A stretch of 26,171 nucleotides of DNA from Stereocaulon alpinum. Its lineage: Eukaryota; Ascomycota; Lecanoromycetes; Lecanorales; Stereocaulaceae. Position numbers and translations under genes: made by a program. Below the pieces are notes generated by a model, which was not told the DNA's origin, ran no database searches, and saw nothing but the letters and a program-made list of their open reading frames with translations. Below are positions 1-10,702 of the stretch, one piece after another (positions within the stretch are counted from its first letter, which is position 1; every line of letters starts with the position of its first letter). The stretch is taken from positions 1-26,171 of the forward strand of contig JAEUBA010000202.1 of assembly GCA_018257865.1 (NCBI GenBank), written 5' to 3'.

Positions 1-705
1 ATTAATAAGGTATACCTAAACCTATATCGCCTAGGTATAGTAGATAGAGAGTATCTATCTTAAAGAGCTATTCTTACTATTGCGAATAAGGACGTTACTA
101 AGATTAATAGTAAGCTTATAACGTAGATACCTAGCAAGCTTACTATATACTAAAGCGTTAATTAGGCTATTTCTAAAGAAGATAAGGACCTCTTTCCGAC
201 TAAATATTTTAATATATTTTATAAGGCCTCGCTACCGCCCTATAAGCTCTATATTAAACTAAGTGTTTTAGTTATATTACTTAGAAACTTAGATCTGCTA
301 CGGCTTTATAACGGGACTTAGCTCCGGGTTATATAGTATAGTAAGTATATCTTTAAAGGTGAGATTATAGGCGGTACGTATAATAGCGAAAAGGTAATAC
401 TCTTTAAGACGCTATTATAGTCTAAGGAAAATAATAAGAGGATCCCTACGCCCTTTATATATAAGTAATATCTAGTCCGCCTAGTATTTATAATAATAAT
501 AAATAAGTCCTAGGGGTAATCTATAAAGTTTGTAGGTATTAACCTATAGTTACGGCCGGCTTTTAGTTATAGTCAGCTCTATATATCGCTTTTATAGGTT
601 ATAAAGCAGGCGAATCTGTATATTATTAGGCCGGATAGTTATAAATATACGAATAACCGATTAATAAAGAATATAGTATATACTCAGGTACTATTACCTA
701 ATTAA
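1..705 (+). pseudogene. Helitron RepHel, C-terminal PIF1-like helicase fragment
   Basis: This is the C-terminal end of a Helitron replication protein, whose helicase unwinds DNA during rolling-circle transposition. About 230 codons can be followed. From roughly 220 the frame reads LPPYKLYIK, then VILLRNLD and LYNGT (family: LPPHKL..K.G.PVMLLRNLD, LCNGTRL). Near 490-530 it reads INKS*G*S, the helicase motif INKSQGQS with both Gln codons turned into stops, followed by FSYSQLYIS (family FSHGQLYVA.SR). The last in-frame stop is at 703-705. Rep and the first helicase motifs lie before the window. The many in-frame TAA/TAG codons show it is dead. The assignment rests on several motifs in correct order, so the family is fairly certain. 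Gypsy-A gag begins just after the element ends. Confidence 0.85.
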
Positions 706-723
706 TAGCCTTAGTAAAAATAG

Positions 724-755
724 TAAAAATCTGGATTTTTATAGGTATTCTCTAG
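724..755 (+). other. Helitron 3' terminus: hairpin plus CTAG
   Basis: TAAAAATC at 724-731 and GATTTTTA at 734-741 form a perfect inverted repeat. Ten bases later comes CTAG (752-755) followed by T. Helitrons end in a short hairpin 10-15 bases before CTRR and insert 5' to a T, so hairpin, spacing, CTAG and the flanking T all fit, as does the position 47 bases after the helicase stop. The stem is AT-rich, so it could be chance taken alone; the link with the helicase makes it credible. Confidence 0.6.
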
Positions 756-1990
756 TAATATTAATAATAATAATAATCCTACGGAGAGCTATAGGACTAA
801 CGGAAAGTCTTAGTTAAATACCTCTAATTTAGATAACGCTAATCTTAAGTAATACTTATAAGAAGCCTAAGCGACGAATTACCGCCTAAAGTAACTACGC
901 GAATTATTAGTATTAGAAGCTAAAAATAATATAATTTAATACCTAAGGTTACGGAGTACTATTAGAATACCTATAGGGATAGTTTAAGAGGAGGAATAAT
1001 ATCTTATTATCGCTATATTAGTATAATTAGTTAATATTACTAGCTAAAGGATTCCTTTATATCTTATAATACCTACTTTTAGGGCGCCTACGAATCTATC
1101 TATTAGACTTTAAAGACCCCTAATACTAAAAAGCTTTTAGCCTAAGAATATATAACCCTATAAAGGAATTAGCGAGAATAAATACCTATATTAGTTCGCT
1201 AACTTAGAGAAGAAGTTTCTTAAGAGTCTAGAGTACTTTACTACTAAACTATTTAGGATAGTCTACTATATAGACGCCTTAAAAGATAACCTAAATTCCT
1301 AGTAGAATACCTACCTAAAGGACTATAGATAGGATAATATAACGTTCGAATTCTTTAAGTAATTCTTATATAATCTAGTTATAGATCCTATTAACTACCG
1401 TCTCTTCGCCTACGAAAGGTTTAAGGAGGTAAAGTAATATTCTAATTAAAAAGTTACTATATTTAAGGCCTACTTAGAGGAGTTAGAAGCTAACCTACCG
1501 CCTATAGCCCTAAAGTTTAAAGCTAACCTCTTTTTAGCTAAGCTAAAACCGGAGCTAAAGAATAAAATCTTAAGTATAGGTAAGGTATCTAATAATAGGG
1601 ATAATATTATTACTTAAGCTATTATATAAGAGAATACTATAGGGCGCGAGTATTATAGAGGCGGCGGCTTAAGTATTTATAGGAAATTATCTAACTATAG
1701 AGCCTCTAAGTTATAAGGGAGCCGCCTATTAGAATAACGAATTTCTAAGCCTAATAGGCTAGGCCTAAGGGTCGATAGCTTATAGTTAGCGTAATATAAA
1801 TCTTATTTAAGAAGTCTAAAGTAGAAGACTAATTTAGATTTAGTAATTAAGCTTATCTACTATTATTATAGGAAGCTAGGTTATATAAGCCTAAATTATT
1901 CTAATCGCGATAAGCCTACTACTTATACCGGTATTAGTATAATATTAGTAAAAAACGATTAGCCCCTATAACTACCTTAGAAGCGGGGGA
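756..1990 (+). pseudogene. Gypsy-A gag (capsid/nucleocapsid), RIP-degraded
   Basis: Gag forms the retrotransposon particle and packages its RNA. One frame (codons starting at positions equal to 1 mod 3) can be followed from the Helitron boundary. It has an Asn/Gln-rich start, a helical stretch near 840-930 (reads EAQATNYRLKQLRELL), then a retrotransposon-Gag-like domain at about 1130-1650 with patterns such as ENKYLYQFANLEKKF, FFKQFLYNL and AYLEELEANLPP. At 1858-1899 lies a CCHC zinc knuckle in mutated form: YYYYRKLGYISLNY. Restoring C at codons 1858, 1867 and 1897 and H at 1882 gives exact C-x2-C-x4-H-x4-C spacing, each change being the TG-to-TA or CA-to-TA expected from RIP. The true start is not visible; the frame is already open at the Helitron junction. 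Confidence 0.78.
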
Positions 1991-3057
1991 AGAAACCTAA
2001 AAAGTAGAGGTAAATCCTTCTATCCTAACTAAGGGTTAGATAATACTTAATACTAGCCTATAGTAGGTTATTACTTTATTAGATACTAGATTATAGCTTA
2101 ATTTAATCTCCTAGAAGTTTATAGTTTAATAAGACCTACTACCTTCTACCGCTAACTTACTACTACTAGAAGCTCTAAGTAGCTTTAGTATATACGTCTA
2201 TAGTACCTATTAATTTAAGTATATACTTATTAATAGCTGGGGCTACGGTAATAAGTATAGTATACTTTTCTATACTATTAATCTTAAGAGTCCTAATATT
2301 ATAATTAGTATACTAGGGTTAAAGTAAATAAAGATTTTACTTAATCTAGAGGCGGAGTAGTAGCGGTTTAAGGTTAATACTAAAAAGTTTTAGGTTAATA
2401 AACCTACTATCTTTAGCTATTATCTTAAAAAGGAGCCTAAAGTTTATATAATTATATACGCCGCTATAGCGACTAATTACTTAGATAAAGGAAGTCTAGA
2501 ATAGATTCTAAAGGAACTACTAGAGTTCTCCGATATCTTCTTAAATAAGAAAGTAGGAATCTTACCCTTATTAAAGGAAGATAACTACGCTATTAATATT
2601 AAGGATAGTAAGGAGCCGCCTTATAGGCCTTTCTATAACCTATCTTAATCTAAGCTAGCGGAGCTATAGCGCTATCTTAATAATACGCTTATAAAAGGCT
2701 AGATACGCCGTTTAGTTTCTTTAGCTAAAGTACCTATCCTCTTCGTATTAAAGAAGGATAGTAGGCTACGTCTTTATATTAATTATTAGGGGTTAAATAT
2801 AGTAACTATTAAAAATCGATACCTATTACCCCTACTTTAATTACTAAGATATTAGACCGCCTATATAGGGCTAAAAAGTTTATAAAGTTAGACTTAAAGG
2901 ATACCTATTATAGGATCCGAATTAAAGAAGGTAATAAGTAGAAGACTATATTTCGCACCCGCTATAGCTACTTTAAATATTTAGTTATACCTTTTAGGCT
3001 CGCTAATACCCTAGCGACGTTTTAAGCGTATATTAATAGGGCTCTTATAAGGCTTAT
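1991..3057 (+). pseudogene. Gypsy-A pol, 5' part: protease and N-terminal reverse transcriptase
   Basis: First part of the polyprotein that processes Gag and copies RNA into DNA. The protease active site reads LLDT at 2076-2087 (D[S/T]G family), with LNLIS downstream. Reverse transcriptase follows: LFVLKKDSRLRLYINYQGLN at 2739-2798 (family FVKKKDG.LR.C.DYR.LN), KFIKLDLKDTYYRI at about 2875-2920, and F.T.Y..F.YLV.PF.LANT.ATFQAYIN up to 3037. Protease and early RT are in frame 0, one step from gag (frame 1), so gag-pol may have used a -1 shift or an indel occurred. A second frame change (0 to 2) near 2833-2852 falls inside a conserved RT block and must be decay. The ORF stops at the Gypsy-B insertion and resumes at 12268. 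Confidence 0.85.
3053..3057. repeat. Target-site duplication of Gypsy-B, left copy (CTTAT)
   Basis: CTTAT directly precedes the Gypsy-B 5' LTR and recurs at 12268-12272 directly after the 3' LTR. Removing 3058-12272 joins the Gypsy-A RT codons in frame (RL-I into I.YLDDILIYS), which proves these are the insertion borders. Confidence 0.93.
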
Positions 3058-3217
3058 TCTTATAGTTCCTCTATTATAGTATTCCTTTATTATGGTTTAG
3101 TCTAACCGTAGTACTAAGCTCTTGGTGCAAGCCAAGAGCTTAGTACCTAATAGAAGTAGTATAATAGCTAGAGAAGAATCAAACTATCTTATACTCTCAC
3201 AGAATTAGGTTATAATA
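3058..3217 (+). repeat. Gypsy-B 5' LTR (160 bp)
   Basis: Aligns without gaps to 12108-12267. It starts TCTTATAG where the other copy starts TGTTATAG, and ends TATAATA (the terminal CA now TA). The copies differ at 12 sites: one transversion and 11 C/T or G/A transitions, eight of them at CA or TG. This 5' copy kept more of the original CA/TG. It holds a strong 15-bp hairpin at 3111-3146. Confidence 0.93.
3111..3146. other. Perfect 15-bp hairpin in Gypsy-B LTR
   Basis: GTACTAAGCTCTTGG at 3111-3125 pairs perfectly with 3132-3146 around a 6-base loop TGCAAG. The 3' LTR carries the same structure at 12161-12196 in mutated form; there the change of TGG to TAG on one arm and CCA to CTA on the other keeps those bases paired. 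It could act in the RNA (3' end processing, packaging) or as a protein-binding palindrome; nothing in the sequence decides which. Confidence 0.8.
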
Positions 3218-3284
3218 ATAGTAGTAACGGCTCTAGTAGCCAAAACTAATATATAAAGATACTATTTAATCGTCTTATATACTA

Positions 3285-6200
3285 ATAGCTGTCTTTATAG
3301 TACTAAATCCAGCCTACCTCCGCTTATCTTCCGTTTAGAGCTTTAGAGCTTATATTACGAAGACCCTAATAAGCCCTTATAAGACGCTTCCGTACCTATC
3401 TTACCTCCTATTAACGCCTTCTACTAATAGGTCGACGCTACAGCCTTACCCCGCAGCTTCGCCTACTCTAACCTTATCGCGACGTAGCGACTACTATCTA
3501 GCCGACCCGTAGAGCCCTAAGATAGCGGGAGTACGGCTATAAGACTACGTCTGCTAGGAAGAGGAATACTATATCTATAGCGCCTACTACGCTGTATCTA
3601 TTAGGCCGGTTAGCCTACTAGGCCTTTTAGGCCTTATATTATCCTACTATATAAGTTACCGAATTAGGAAGGGACGCTTAGTACTTCTTAACTGTAGATC
3701 GGAAGGAAAGTACCCCTACCTTATTTTCCTAATAAATTCTTTTATAAGAGAAACTCCTTACCTTACTATTTATTATAAAAGCCTTCCGGAACCTATTAAT
3801 TGCTTCCTACTTACGTACTCTTATATCTTACTACTTTTATCGTTCTATTAGAAAGAAATAGCTAAGCTAGCTTCCTTATCGTCGTTACCGCCTCTAATAT
3901 AGGATCTACCCTATAGTATTATTATTAAGGTATACTAGCTCTACTTATTCTTAGAGAGCGGACACGCCTACTGTAACGTTATCTTATAGAGTACCCGTTC
4001 TACTATTAGGAATATTACTACTATATACCCTCAGCTAGAACGAGTCCGTTTATAAGAGCTATCTATACAGATAACCTATACTAGGTTAGCTTTATAAGAG
4101 GCTTCCGTAGATATAGGCTTTACTCCTTAGGTAGCCTAGCCGGATAGCTAGGCAGTTAATAAAGCGGTATTACGGACAGACGTTAAAGCCTTTAAATACT
4201 ACCTCTAACAGAGTATAGTTACGCTACCAACTAGTAATTTATCTTAGTAATTAGATAACAAAATACCTCCCGCTACTTCTCGATTAGTATCTCAGGCCAC
4301 TAAAGAGATATATCGTAATATAGCGGATTCCGGTACTATAGGTAATAACAGTAGGTAATAGACCCTAAGTAATATTAATATTAATATAATAATCACGAAT
4401 ACTATCTCCCGCTTTTTAAGGGAGAATTAACTCCCTTAAGGCCCTCCTAGGCTATAAGGACCCCTAGGGGCACCTAGACTCCCTAGGGAGTCTAATAATA
4501 GCCCCTAAAGTCCCCGCTTTAACCCTAGAGACATCGGTTTTTTTAACCTATTTTATAATAATAAGTCTTCGGATATAGGGCTAGGAATAGAATACGTTAG
4601 AAAAGAAACGTTCTTTAGGGATATTATAATTTTTATTAATAGAATTAAGGATATAGCTCGTATAAGAGGGGCAGAGTTCGTACGCGCGAACTTATAACTA
4701 TACCTTCGCAGCGAAGCTCTTAAATAGTATACGTCGCAGCTTACTAATAGAGAGAAACGTCTACTTATATATAGCTAAGAGTTAGAAGAATAGGTATTAT
4801 TCTTAATAGAGCGTTTTAGAGCTCCGAAGAGTATTAGTATAGCCTAGTTACTAAAAGAGAAATATATAATTAATAATACTTTCTAATATAGGGAACCTAG
4901 AGAGTACGCGATAGCTATTATTTAAGTAGCGAAGGTAGCTAAGCTAGATACCGTTTATAACTAGCTTAATATTATATAGAATAGCTTAGATATAGAATTT
5001 TAATCTGATATTAACCCCCCTAATATAGCTGCTACGCTGAACTAATTCCTCGCAGTAATAGATTAACGGAAGTATTAATAGTAGTAGAAGGCTATATAAA
5101 TACGCCTAAACAGTAGTACTACGGCTCCTAGCGGCCGAAGCCTTCTATAAGGCCCTTCTTAGCGAAGTAATAACACCGGTTAGTATAATAACCTAAGGGG
5201 TTCGTCGTTCAGGTCTTTCAGTTCTAGTAACTAGAACTATAGACTACGGCAGCTATTTATACCTTCCTACCGTTAGAATAATACTTATAATCCCTAGTAC
5301 TAGTAACGCTATTAAGAAAATTAGTCTTATAGTAACCTAGTACTAGTATAAGGGTAAGGGTAAGGCTATTAAAGCTATTAGACCTATTAGACCTATCAGC
5401 CTCGCCTACAGCAGCAGCCTTAACTCCCCGCTCCTCCGTAACCTTACTAAATTACGGCAGGGCCTACCCTCTAGTAAAACGGGTTAGGTTCTCGCTAATA
5501 TAGTAATACTCTACCTTACCGTAATAATATCCCGCCTTTTCGTTAGAACGGAAATTAACTACCTTAACCTTAGAGGGCCTACTACGCTACGGTGATAGAA
5601 GAGAATAAGGAATATAATTAGTATAAGGAAGATTAAGGCTACTACGGCGAGATAGAAGGAAATAAGGATAGCGCCCTAAATAACGAATAGTATATATTTT
5701 ATTTAGAAGTACCTAATAATTATACTAGCTATAAGGATATAGACGTTAATTTTATTACTACTATAGTAGAGATATACTACTATTATAAGCGCTATTAAGC
5801 TACTTTTAGCTCTCGTAATACTTTATTCTTATACCTCCGTAATAAGTGTTAGAAGGCCGCTAAGACGGAGCTTACTCCTACTAGCCCGAAATCTACTTTA
5901 GAACCTACTACGTCCGGCCCGCAGTTTTCTGCTATAGCTTTAGTATATCCGAAACTAGCTATAATATATATTATAGAGTCTTCTATATTACCGTCCTAGG
6001 ACTACCCTTTAGGCTATACCTTCCGTAGCTTAGAATATACTACCTCTAACGTTAGCTTTAGCCCTAACGGCCCTAAGCTAAGTATCTATCTTAATTCCGG
6101 CTACCCTATTACCCTTAGGGACCGCGAATTCCTCCGCTAGTATATACTAGACTTCGAGTTAAAAGTTAGGTATATAGCGTCTTATATCCTAGTACGCGGC

Positions 6201-9200
6201 TTCGGTAATAAGGTCTTAGTAGTATTAGAGTTCCTTAATCTCAACCTATATATTAATAGTATCGATAGCTAAGGTCCCGCTACGGCGAAGCTTACTATAG
6301 AAGTATATATTACGGATAACCTAAAGGCTAATATACTTATAGGTACTAGGGTACTTAAGAATTATAGTATCCTACTAAATCTAGGAACGTAGAAGGCGAT
6401 AATTACTTAATATAATAATATTAAGATTCTAATCTACTACGTAGCGAAGCTATACTCTTAACTGCGTCGAGTTATTAAAACCTATTATATATATACTTTA
6501 GCTCCGAACTCTGTTATAGATATCCCTATTATATACTATAGTACGATTCCTAATAACTAAGACTTCCTTTTCGAGCCTTAATCCTATTATAGGCTCAGAT
6601 ATAAAGGAGGCGTCTATATATATATCGTCGATTCTATAATTTTATTTGTTAAGGTTAAGAATACTACCTCTTATCCTATTAAACTCTTAAGATATACTAG
6701 GCTAGGTACTATAGTAGAGTATAATAGCTATAGCTACTATATAGTTTCGCCTAAAGCGGAATCTCTTACTACTTACGGGTAGCGTATTCTAAGCTAATCT
6801 GATTCGGCCGCTAGGACCTCTTCCTCTACTTTAGCTTCGTCTACTATACGGACGGACCCTTCTAAGGAATATCTACTACCTAATAGTATTACTGTCTACG
6901 GCGATTATAATACTACTACTACTCTAGCAGGCCTTATATCCAGCTTTAAGGACGTATTTACGGATCTAGGGAAGACTGCTAATATTCCTAAGGAATAGTA
7001 GATATCTATTAGGCTTAAGGTAGGAGCTTAGCTAAAGGCTTTAAGGGTCTATCCCCTTAGCTAAAAGGATAGATAAGTAATAGATAATACCTTCGATAAG
7101 CTATATACTTAAGGTAAGCTACGTTTTACGAATTAACCTACTTCTTTTAGCTAGCCCTATTTCGTCGTCTAGCGAGAAACGCTATAGGGAAAGAAGGGAC
7201 GTATAGTAATTAATATTCGAGGGCTAAATACTATTACTAAAGATAATAGCTACCCTCTACCCTTATAATCTAATATTATTTCCCTTATCGCTAGGTACTA
7301 ATTTATATCTACTATTAATATAGTAGGCTATTTCCATTAGTTCTACGTTAAGGTAGAGGATCGGTATAAGCTTACTATTATTAGTTACTAAGGCTAGGAA
7401 GAATCTACTATAGTATTAATAGGCTATAAGGGATCTCCCCCTTATATATAGCGGTAAACTAACGCTATACTACGTCCCCTCCGTATCTTTATAAGAGCCT
7501 TCGTTAATAATATTATTATTTATAGCTATACCCTTACGGAGTACCTCTAATACCTATACCAGCTTTTCCTACTGCTTCGGACTAAAGGAATCTCCCTAGT
7601 ACCTATAAAATCCTATCTTAGTTATCCTTCTATTATACTACTAGGGCAGCGGGTCGATAGTCTAGGTATATTAATAGCGGACGAAAAGATTCGCGCTATT
7701 ACTATATTATACTTCCCTAGAAGTCTTCGGCAGCTAGAGACCTTTTTAGGTCTAACTAGCTAGCTTCGCTTATTAATTCCTCGCTACGCGTAACGAGCTT
7801 AACTATTATAGGACCGTAAGATACGTCTTACTAAAGATATACTAGTAACCTCTTCTAACGGCGCTACTAAAGGCTTCGGCGGCCCTACTAACTTAGAGCC
7901 TATAAAGTAGATGTTAGGTCTATCCCGAAAGCAGCTATTAAGTCGGCTATACTACGAACCTACTATAGAGGAACTTAAAGCCTTCTGCGACCTCTAAAAC
8001 GTTTTTAAGTCTCCTACCTTCCTCGTATATTACGACCGAAATCGGTAGCTCTATATTAATCTGGATATATCTAAGGTCTAGGGATTTGCTACTATAGTCT
8101 ATTATAGGTCTAATAATAACGATACTAAAAGGACTGCGGTATAACCTATTATATTCCTTAGTAGGAATATTAATACTATAGAATATAACTACTAGCTAAC
8201 CGAACTAGAAGTAGCTAGTATTATATAGGCTGTTAAAAAGATTAGGTATATAATTAATTCTACCGAAAAGTTCCCCGCTATTATCTATACTAATTATTCT
8301 GCGGCTATTCTAATTTTAAGGTAGACTTCCCTCTCTACGTCCTTAATAGATAAGCTTAACCTCCGCCTAGTCTAAGCGTCCTAGTATCTTTCCTCCTTTA
8401 ATCTATTAATTAGGTATAAGTCGGGAGCCTCTAATATAGTACCGGACGCCCTTTCGCGCCTAGAGGCGTAAACTAATATACTAGTAGCCGAAAAGGCTAA
8501 TATTTTAGACTACCTTTATAGCGTTACTATCCTACTTAACGGCGCTAAGCGCGAGGCCCTTCTCCCTGAAGTCTTCAGCTACTACGCCACCTTAGTAGAA
8601 ATAGATAATAGATTTAAGTAACGTCTAATAGAGGCCTATACTAAGGACGAATAATAGAAGAAGGCCCTTAATATCTTAGAGGACGGAGAGGAAAACTTAC
8701 CTAAAGGTTTTCGGTTCTAGAAAAGGGAAGGTCTAATATACCTTATAAGCTAAGAAGGATACTAATATCTTTATATTCCTAAATCCCTATAATATAAGGT
8801 ATTTAAACTAGCCTATAATAATAATTTCTATAGCGGGTACTATAGAACCTATAATTATATTACGCCTTCGATCTTTATTAAGTACCTCTCGAAGCACCTT
8901 TAAGTCTATATTATATATTACCTAAGCTATTAACTTAATTAGACTAGGAGATATCTAACTTATAGCGAGCTATATCCGATCGCTACCCCTACTATTCCCT
9001 TTTATACGGTGGCTATTAACTTTATCGTAGTACTACTAAGCTGCTACGAGTACGACGTACTAATAACCGTTACCTATAAGTCTACTAAGAGGAACCTACT
9101 AATCCCTAGTAATAAAACTTAGAATACTAGCGATTAGGTAAATAACTTCCTTACAGCTTTAGTAGGGTATAACTAGGGAATCCCCTCCGCTATTATTTCT

Positions 9201-10274
9201 AATAGAGACTTAAAGTTTATAGGATCCTTCTAGAAAGAGGTCTTCTTAAAGATAAAGGTCGACCTATTAATATCTACGGTATAGCACCCCTAAACTAATA
9301 GGCAGTTAGAGTGTACTAATTAAACCGTTAAGATCGCCCTTCGCTTCTTCCTTAGTACTAGCGAGGACGATTAGGTTTCTATACTACTATATCTTTAAGG
9401 ATTGCTGAATAATACTATCCGCTCTACTAGCTTCGTACTAAACGACCTAGTCTATAGGTTCTATATATAAGAAGGTCTTAACTTGTTAGTAAAGTTAGAC
9501 TTAGATATCTAAGACCTTAACCGTCTTTAGAGCGTTAAACGGTAGGAGGCTGACGACGCTATAGTATTTACTAATATAGCTATAAAGTTACGCTATAATA
9601 GTATATATAAGGCCCTCCGCCTTAGCGAAGGTTCCCTCGTCTTTCTACGCCTTTATTATAGCTATAAGATACCTAGAGTCTATTATAAGTACTCTAACCA
9701 GCGTATTAGCCTGTTTAGGATCCTTAAAAAGGTTAGTAAGCTAGCCTACCGGCTTAAGCTGCCCCCTAATATATAAATATATCCAGTCGTCTTAGTAGCT
9801 TAGATAGAACCTGCCTTAGATCCTACTAAAGATCCCTATAACCGTCTACCTCCTCTACCTAATCTAGTCGAAGAGGAAGACTCAAATCCGGTTAATCCCC
9901 TCTACGAAATCGAACGCTTCCTTAATAAAGTACCTAGTAAGGACCGCTATCTAGTTAAATAGAAGGGATACGGTAATAAGTATAATACCTAGTATCCTCT
10001 TACAGCCCTCAGTAACGCCTAGGAGTTCGTTAACGACTTTAAAGCTCATCGCCTAATACGCTATTAAGTAAGGCTACTAGGTATTTTAGTAGCCCCTTCG
10101 CCTACTCCGCTTATAAATAGGTAGGAAGATACCGCTCCGACGCCTCCGCCGCCCTAGAAGCGAGGACGCCCTCGTAAGTAAGTTAACCTACCTACTCCTT
10201 AGTAGCTACTTAATAGGCAGCTTAAATATACTAGTAGTAATCTACTAGTATACCGCTAAGCTAGGCGTTAAACG
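3285..10274 (+). pseudogene. Gypsy-B Gag-Pol polyprotein, single frame, with C2HC finger, chromodomain and AT-hook
   Basis: One frame (0) can be followed for about 2,300 codons, broken only by RIP-type stops. A Pro/Ser-rich start leads into Gag (RENQLPQGPPRL region at about 4420; GLGIEYV..ETFFRDI at 4581-4640). A Gln/Tyr/Pro linker with YQ.YQTYQTYQP (5343-5410) precedes a C2HC finger (5784-5849). Protease has NSG for DSG at 6093-6101 and NILIGTRVLKNY near 6330. RT has VINIRGLN at 7206 and FVNNIII for FVDDIII at 7500. RNase H spans about 8030-8470 (DALSRLEA end). The integrase core has Asp codons at 9018 and 9201 (now AAT/AAC) and the Glu codon intact at 9309. The chromodomain is at 9903-10040 (YEIERFLNK, RYLVK.KGYGN) and AT-hook KRGRPRK at 10158-10178. 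The start is uncertain; an ATA at 3285 is one candidate for a mutated ATG. Confidence 0.9.
5784..5849 (+). other. C2HC zinc finger between Gag and protease of Gypsy-B
   Basis: Codons at 5784 and 5793 (now Tyr, from Cys by TG to TA), 5832 (now Tyr, from His) and 5847 (Cys, still TGT) give C-x2-C-x12-H-x4-C, with ATFSS.NTLF between. From memory, similar fingers (C..C...FPS.N.LH.HLR..C) occur in fungal Gypsy polyproteins in place of a CCHC knuckle. Likely nucleic-acid binding. Confidence 0.65.
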
Positions 10275-10702
10275 TAGCGTAGTAGCATATTTATATATTT
10301 ACTTATTTATATAGATACGTCGGTATACCTTCCTCTAACCGGACGTGCTTATATTATACCTACGGATATTACCTAGAATTACTATCCTCTTACTTTAATT
10401 ATTTATCACCTAGGATTACTATCCTCTCACTTTAATTATTTATTACCTCGGATTACTATCCTCTCCCTTCGCAGCGTTTATAAGCACGTATAGTTATTTA
10501 TATTATTATTACTGCCCTAGTACTCAGCCTATAAGTACTAGCTTATCCTACTACGTACTAGATCTACCGAAGTACCTACTAGCCTATAAGTGCCAGCCCG
10601 TTAGACATCTACTATTTAGTGCCTATATATTATTATTCTTATCAGCCTCAACCCGATCTTCTGTTATAGTTAATAATATTACGTAAGTCGCAGCGTTTTT
10701 TA
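10275..10702 (+). other. Gypsy-B spacer between pol and ORF2
   Basis: No coding signal recognised. It holds the 37-bp tandem repeat at 10371-10467 and two imperfect copies of a shorter motif, AGCCTATAAGT, near 10526 and 10581. TATA-like strings are everywhere in this AT-rich DNA, so I call no promoter. ATG at 10702 is in the wrong frame for ORF2 and meets stops within five codons. Confidence 0.5.
10371..10467 (+). repeat. 37-bp tandem repeat, 2.6 copies
   Basis: Units at 10371-10407, 10408-10444 and partial 10445-10467, each starting ACCT.G.ATTACTATCCTCT. Differences are few and include non-RIP changes (TAG/TCG). It lies in the noncoding stretch ahead of ORF2, where repeats of this kind could serve as regulatory or RNA elements. 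Confidence 0.85.
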
